Source: Clostridia bacterium (lineage in GTDB: Bacteria; UBA6262; WVXT01). From it: a stretch of DNA of 40,398 nucleotides. The notes under the pieces were generated by a model that was not told where the DNA came from, ran no database searches, and saw only the letters and a list, made by a program, of their open reading frames with translations. Below, in pieces: positions 36,393 through 40,398 of this stretch (within the stretch, counting starts at the first letter, position 1; the number at the start of each line of letters is the position of its first letter). The position numbers and the translations under genes were made by a program. Location of the stretch: positions 1-40,398 of the forward strand of contig WJOT01000086.1 of NCBI GenBank assembly GCA_009619095.1, read 5' to 3'.

Positions 36393-37886
36393 TCAATTTC
36401 CTGTCTCTTTTCCGGAAGTTTCCGGCAACCAGTCGAATTTCTTAATAATCACTTCATTCGGAGCCAGAGATGAAATGCTGGCATTATTTACTGCGACACC
36501 GTCAATATATAATCTCAGGATTGAACCCGGAATCTTAACATTGCCTTGATTCTGCAAGGTTACACTAATCTCTGTTTTCTGTCCCGGAAATGGACTTTCT
36601 GGTATAACTTCCAGATCAAGTATGGCTATGTCAATATTCTCTATTCCTTTTGTTGTTAACAAGGCTCTGTACGCGTTTATTCTACCGCGTCCATAACTGT
36701 TATCTTCTTTGATATAATCGCAACTATTATAAAGAATCCCCTCAATATTATCCCTACTTAAAGAGGGTTTGGATGACAATATGAGACCAACCAATCCCGA
36801 CGTATAGGAGCACGCCAGAGAACTCCCTGAATTGTACCCGTATCTACCTTCCGGCTTAGTAGTATAGATGGAAAGTCCGGGAGCTGCGAGATCCACAAAA
36901 TCCCCATAATTGGAGTTTTTATCGACTTTATCCTGGCTATCGGTTGCTGCAGCTCCAATCACGCCCTCGTATGCAGCTGGGTACATAGGAGCATCTATGC
37001 CATCATTCCCAACGGCCGCTACAAGCACGCAACCCTTCTCTAATGCATAATCTACTGCATCCTTTAAAGCATATGAGTAGGCATAGCCCCCTATACTAAG
37101 GTTAATTATTCTTGCATTATGGTCGGCAGCATAAATTATTCCCCGGGCTACATCATAGTATGTGCCGATACCATCGCCATCTACCACCTTCAGAGGCATC
37201 AACTTGCTCTGCCAATCAACTCCAGCGATTCCCTCCCTATTATCCCCGATAGCTCCAATTACCCCTGCAATGGCTGTTCCATGCCCGTTATCATCCCATG
37301 CGTTGCTATCGTCATTTACAAAGTCGTAACCAGGAATTATATTTTGTTTCAAATCAGGATGCTCTAAGTCAATCCCAGAATCTAACACCGCAATAGTGAC
37401 ATCGGCACTGCCCTTTTCTAAACCCCAGGCATTGTTAAGTTCAATTTTCTTAGCCGCCCACTGCCTATCAAAGTACTCGTCATCAGGGACTGTTGAAAGT
37501 GACTGAAGCGTAAAGTTGGGCTCGGCATAAATGACATCAGGGTCTTTCTTTAACTCTTCAATCATTTCCTCAATTGTTTTCTCTTCCGGTATCTTCATTA
37601 AATGACCCTGAAGCTTTTCTATCAATTTCCTTTGCACCAAACTGTGTTTAGTAGAAATCCGCCGGACTTTTTTTAGCTTTAATCCTGGCTTAAATTTTAC
37701 CAGTATCTCACTTTTAACTACTCTTACACGTTTCTTCGTACGGCTATCATAGAATCTCTTCTTCCTGAAAAGTTGCCTGAATCTCGGTTTCTTCCCTGCC
37801 AAACCAGTTTTAGAATCGGCTTGAGCTGCCGTAAGTAACCCGACAATGGACAGAATTAATATGAGAAGCACAATTAATTTTTTCAT
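36393..37886 (-). CDS. Secreted S8 (subtilisin-like) peptidase with propeptide and partial CARDB domain
   Basis: VTIAVLDSGIDLEHPDL (Asp), DDNGHGTAIAGVIGA (His), SGSSLACSYTSGLVGL (Ser); propeptide EILVKFKPGLKLKKVRRI; C-terminal CARDB-like ILDLEVIPESPFPGQKTEISVTLQNQGNVKIPGS. Confidence 0.93.
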   Translation of the reverse strand: MKKLIVLLILILSIVGLLTAAQADSKTGLAGKKPRFRQLFRKKRFYDSRTKKRVRVVKSEILVKFKPGLKLKKVRRISTKHSLVQRKLIEKLQGHLMKIPEEKTIEEMIEELKKDPDVIYAEPNFTLQSLSTVPDDEYFDRQWAAKKIELNNAWGLEKGSADVTIAVLDSGIDLEHPDLKQNIIPGYDFVNDDSNAWDDNGHGTAIAGVIGAIGDNREGIAGVDWQSKLMPLKVVDGDGIGTYYDVARGIIYAADHNARIINLSIGGYAYSYALKDAVDYALEKGCVLVAAVGNDGIDAPMYPAAYEGVIGAAATDSQDKVDKNSNYGDFVDLAAPGLSIYTTKPEGRYGYNSGSSLACSYTSGLVGLILSSKPSLSRDNIEGILYNSCDYIKEDNSYGRGRINAYRALLTTKGIENIDIAILDLEVIPESPFPGQKTEISVTLQNQGNVKIPGSILRLYIDGVAVNNASISSLAPNEVIIKKFDWLPETSGKETGN

Positions 37887-37976
37887 TTTCTTACTCCCTC
37901 ATTACTAATTTTTAACTTCAACGTCTCTTTTTATTGTCCTTATTATCTCTCCTGCTGGACCTAGAGTCGGGGATTG

Positions 37977-37994
37977 GTCAAGCTTTCGCTTGAC
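37977..37994 (-). other. Hairpin GTCAAGC-NNNN-GCTTGAC in the 5' UTR of the subtilase gene
   Basis: gtcaagctttcgcttgac, 7-bp stem and 4-nt loop. Confidence 0.7.
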
Positions 37995-38020
37995 ACTCCA
38001 GCTTCTTTTTCTGTTACAAT

Positions 38021-38068
38021 AAAAAAGCTCGTCACACTACCTGATTGTTTTCGGCAGCCTGGCGAGCT
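38021..38068 (-). terminator. Rho-independent terminator upstream of the subtilase gene (candidate riboswitch expression platform)
   Basis: AGCTCGCCAGGCTGCC-gaaaacaatca-GGTAGTGTGACGAGCT followed by TTTTTT; long stem with few mismatches. Confidence 0.8.
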
Positions 38069-38074
38069 CTCTTT

Positions 38075-38199
38075 GGCCAGCTGTCAGCAGTTTTCAGAAA
38101 CACTGAATCTGTTGACTGTTGGCCATCATCTATTGACCTAAAAGCCCCATTGCTTTGCGCTCTCCGGTTTCTCGGAGTTTGCCTTTATCGGTCTTTACC
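38075..38199 (-). ncRNA. GEMM-like (cyclic-di-GMP-I type) leader RNA candidate
   Basis: Minus strand GATAAAGGCAAAC-[CTCCG-agaaac-CGGAG]-AGCGCAAAGCAATGGGGC... matches the 5' half of the GEMM consensus; ATGG...GATGATGGCCA resembles the P3 closing helix. The 3' UUGCC strand was not found. Confidence 0.5.
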
Positions 38200-38430
38200 T
38201 ATAATATTAATCTATTATTGTTACAATTATGTAAAATTTTTGTGAATTTTTTGTAAAATCTTTTAGCGCTTGTTTTTGTCTCTATTTTGATTGAAAATTC
38301 AAATTTTCAAGGCATAAGAAACAAGGACAAATAGATAAGGTAATTATTTCATGGAAGAGGAATTTGAGACACCTATTTTATAACATATCTCAATATTTAC
38401 TGTCAATCAAAATTTGTAAAAAAGGTATTG

Positions 38431-38641
38431 TCAAGAATTTTGTGATATTATGAAAAGGCTACCCTCCATGATACATGATATAATAAAAGATTTTAATCAA
38501 AGAAGGTGGCCTGATAGGCAAGGTTGTAAGGTGTTTTTGATAGAAATATAAGAATATTTACCACCAGCCGTGTCTTTCTCCAACATCGTTAATTTCGACA
38601 ATGGCAATAATGACCAGAGCAATATCCTGCATTATCCCCAG
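38431..38641 (+). repeat. Copy 4 (longest) of the dispersed repeat
   Basis: tcaagaattttgtgatattatgaaaaggctaccc...ggtggcctgataggcaaggttgtaaggt...tttaccaccagccgt...cattatccccag. Confidence 0.85.
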
Positions 38642-38674
38642 TCTACCCCAAGTTACAATCTCATGCTTACTCAC
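38558..38674 (-). CDS. Micro-ORF, 38 aa MSKHEIVTWGRLGIMQDIALVIIAIVEINDVGERHGWW (GTG start) coupled to the PLD gene
   Basis: GTG overlaps the PLD stop region (GGTGAGTAA); homologous to the 10230-10304 micro-ORF. Confidence 0.55.
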   Translation of the reverse strand: MSKHEIVTWGRLGIMQDIALVIIAIVEINDVGERHGWW

Positions 38675-40199
38675 CCTCCACTTTCTTCTCCTTCTCTGCT
38701 ATTTTCTCTATTATGCCCACCACATAACTATACTTTCTCTTAGGATTATCTATGTTTTTTCGTGCAACTATATCAAAGGCTTTCTTTACTTTTTTCTTCC
38801 CATATTCTTTTCTCTTCAGGATTATATCCTCGATTACTTCAGGGCTATTCTCCTCAAAGACTATCCTTGCATATTTTCTTGCCTCGTCGTATTCTTTTTT
38901 ACCATATTTTTCCTCTATCTCTTTTAGCTTCAGTCTTAGCTCTTCTGGGTCGTAAAGCATCAAGATTTTATACATCTTCGGCATTCTTTTTTCATAAGGC
39001 TTGCCTGTTAATACATCATAGTTTACTTCTATTAATTTCTTCCTTCTTAATTCATTCATTCCTTTATATATAACATGTTTGCTTATACCCCCAAATTGCT
39101 CAGTTATCACCGTAAGGCTCTTTGACCAGAATGGTTTGGTATCACTTATATTTGAATAGGCAAGACTTATGAGATAGCAAAATTTAGCTCTAAAAGATAA
39201 AATCTTATTCCATCCAAAATCAAAGTAATCATCGGGAAGTCCAAAGTATAGCTCTTCCGGATATTCATAAACTCTGGTTGGGTCCTCATAATTAAGCAGC
39301 GTTATCGTTGCCTCTTTTGCATGTCGAGGCTCAAATTTAATCAGTTTATATTTCTTTTCTAACTTTCTAAGTACCTTTATAATCTGACGCCGGTAAGCTA
39401 TTCTATCCCAACCTTCATAAATACCCAGATACTTTGCCACCTGGTCATAGAATAGCATCAATTTGCCTTCAGGATTTCCATCGAAATTCTTAAGCAAAAA
39501 TAGATAGACATCAAAAGACCGCTCATCGTGCTTATTTACCATTCTGGGAGCAAGTCCTCGATTTTCCAGAAACTCCCATGCTATGGACGTAGATGGGCCA
39601 ATAAACTCAAGATATTTTTCTATCCCCTCATCTATTTTAATAGTCTTAAAGTAACTTAAAATATCATCTGCCAATTCTCTTGATTTAATCAAAACACTCG
39701 CCTCAATACTTTTATCAAACGCCGCTTCTGTCCAGTTTGCGCTTCCTAATATAACTATTCTCTTATCAATAATAATCGCCTTGGCATGAGTATATCTTGT
39801 TGGTTCATCATAATAAACTTTTATCCTGGCATTTTTAAGAGACTTATAAGCCCGCATGCTTCTAATCTTGGCTTGCCATTCGCTCCTATGTCTTCTGTGG
39901 ACAAAGTCTACGTTCTGATCTAAGATAACTTCTACATCTACCCCTCTCATCTTTGCCTTTATCAGTTCATCAACCAGGAGATTAGCCTTTGACTTTTCTT
40001 TGTATAGAGATAACTCTATTATATACATCACCAAGTATATCGACTCCTCTGCTTTTGACAGAGCCTCTTTCACCGCAGGAAAGTATTTACTCCCGCTAAT
40101 ATCCGTTACCTCAGCCTCATAGCAAAAAGCCCTTGCAGTTATTCCTAACACTACAAAGGCTATCATAAAAATTGCTAAATATCTCTTTATTTTAATCAC
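38667..40199 (-). CDS. Exported phospholipase D-like (HKD) protein with C-terminal winged-helix-like region
   Basis: Signal peptide MIKIKRYLAIFMIAFVVLGITARAFC; HKD THAKAIIIDKRIVILGSANWTEAAFD; wHTH-like TEQFGGISKHVIYKGMNELRRKKLIEVNY. Confidence 0.87.
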   Translation of the reverse strand: MIKIKRYLAIFMIAFVVLGITARAFCYEAEVTDISGSKYFPAVKEALSKAEESIYLVMYIIELSLYKEKSKANLLVDELIKAKMRGVDVEVILDQNVDFVHRRHRSEWQAKIRSMRAYKSLKNARIKVYYDEPTRYTHAKAIIIDKRIVILGSANWTEAAFDKSIEASVLIKSRELADDILSYFKTIKIDEGIEKYLEFIGPSTSIAWEFLENRGLAPRMVNKHDERSFDVYLFLLKNFDGNPEGKLMLFYDQVAKYLGIYEGWDRIAYRRQIIKVLRKLEKKYKLIKFEPRHAKEATITLLNYEDPTRVYEYPEELYFGLPDDYFDFGWNKILSFRAKFCYLISLAYSNISDTKPFWSKSLTVITEQFGGISKHVIYKGMNELRRKKLIEVNYDVLTGKPYEKRMPKMYKILMLYDPEELRLKLKEIEEKYGKKEYDEARKYARIVFEENSPEVIEDIILKRKEYGKKKVKKAFDIVARKNIDNPKRKYSYVVGIIEKIAEKEKKVEGE

Positions 40200-40234
40200 T
40201 TACTATCTCATCACCTCTTCTGTCTATTATCTAC

Positions 40235-40398
40235 TTACTTCTTAACCCTTTCTCCCCATTTCGCCCCTTCTGAAACCAAGGAATTCCAACCGAAGCCAAA
40301 ACCAAAGGCAAGGCAGAATAGCTTAATCGATGCCTCAACACCGACCCCAGGTTGAGCAATGTTAAATTCTGGAAAGATTAATAATGTAGTAATTAAGC
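40235..40398 (-). CDS. Small membrane protein, N-terminus outside the window (...LITTLLIFPEFNIAQPGVGVEASIKLFCLAFGFGFGWNSLVSEGAKWGERVKK)
   Basis: Open minus-strand frame running off the window end; homologous to the fragment at 15056-15190 with mostly synonymous differences in the conserved block. Confidence 0.65.
   Translation of the reverse strand, partial: LITTLLIFPEFNIAQPGVGVEASIKLFCLAFGFGFGWNSLVSEGAKWGERVKK

Noticed and set aside
38045-38245. 66-aa plus-strand ORF
   Set aside because: Overlaps the terminator and GEMM-like RNA on the opposite strand; coding pattern not convincing.
1-40398. CRISPR arrays, tRNA/rRNA genes, IS transposases
   Set aside because: No regularly spaced repeats, no tRNA-like cloverleaf or rRNA signature and no transposase ORF were recognised by eye. 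A tRNAscan-SE, Infernal and ISfinder run would be needed to exclude them fully.

Overview
The window is a bacterial chromosomal fragment, probably from an uncultured Gram-negative lineage, with nearly all large genes on the minus strand. From low to high coordinates it holds: a truncated glmS; pdxJ; a REC-HD-GYP regulator with its sensor kinase; a lipid block (HAD phosphatase, PlsC, FabF, HTH); a DUF3108-like protein; a small secreted Cys-rich protein (the only clear plus-strand gene); a thioredoxin-CcdA fusion; a large membrane protein; an Old Yellow Enzyme homologue; and an envelope operon (ExbB, two ExbD, TonB, OmpA-like, a PorV/PQ-TPR fusion and a 3110-aa surface protein with a zinc phospholipase C-like domain). 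These are followed by three outer-membrane proteins, a subtilase behind a GEMM-like leader RNA, and an exported PLD-wHTH protein. The strongest candidates for undescribed biology are: (1) a micro-protein family ending in HGWW, with synonymous-biased divergence between two copies, embedded in a dispersed repeat and in one copy translationally coupled to the PLD-wHTH gene; a second small-protein family (WNSLVSEGAKW) lies near the same loci; (2) a secreted protein with perfectly symmetric cysteine spacing (6-10-14-10-6), convergent with a DsbD/CcdA-like gene; (3) a GlmS lacking both the Cys nucleophile and the channel-gating Trp; (4) an ExbD pair in which one member lacks the proton-carrying Asp, inside an operon that could energise export of the giant protein. 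The first 90 bp are an exact inverted copy of 3454-3543, which suggests a chimeric contig end. No tRNA, rRNA or CRISPR array was recognised.
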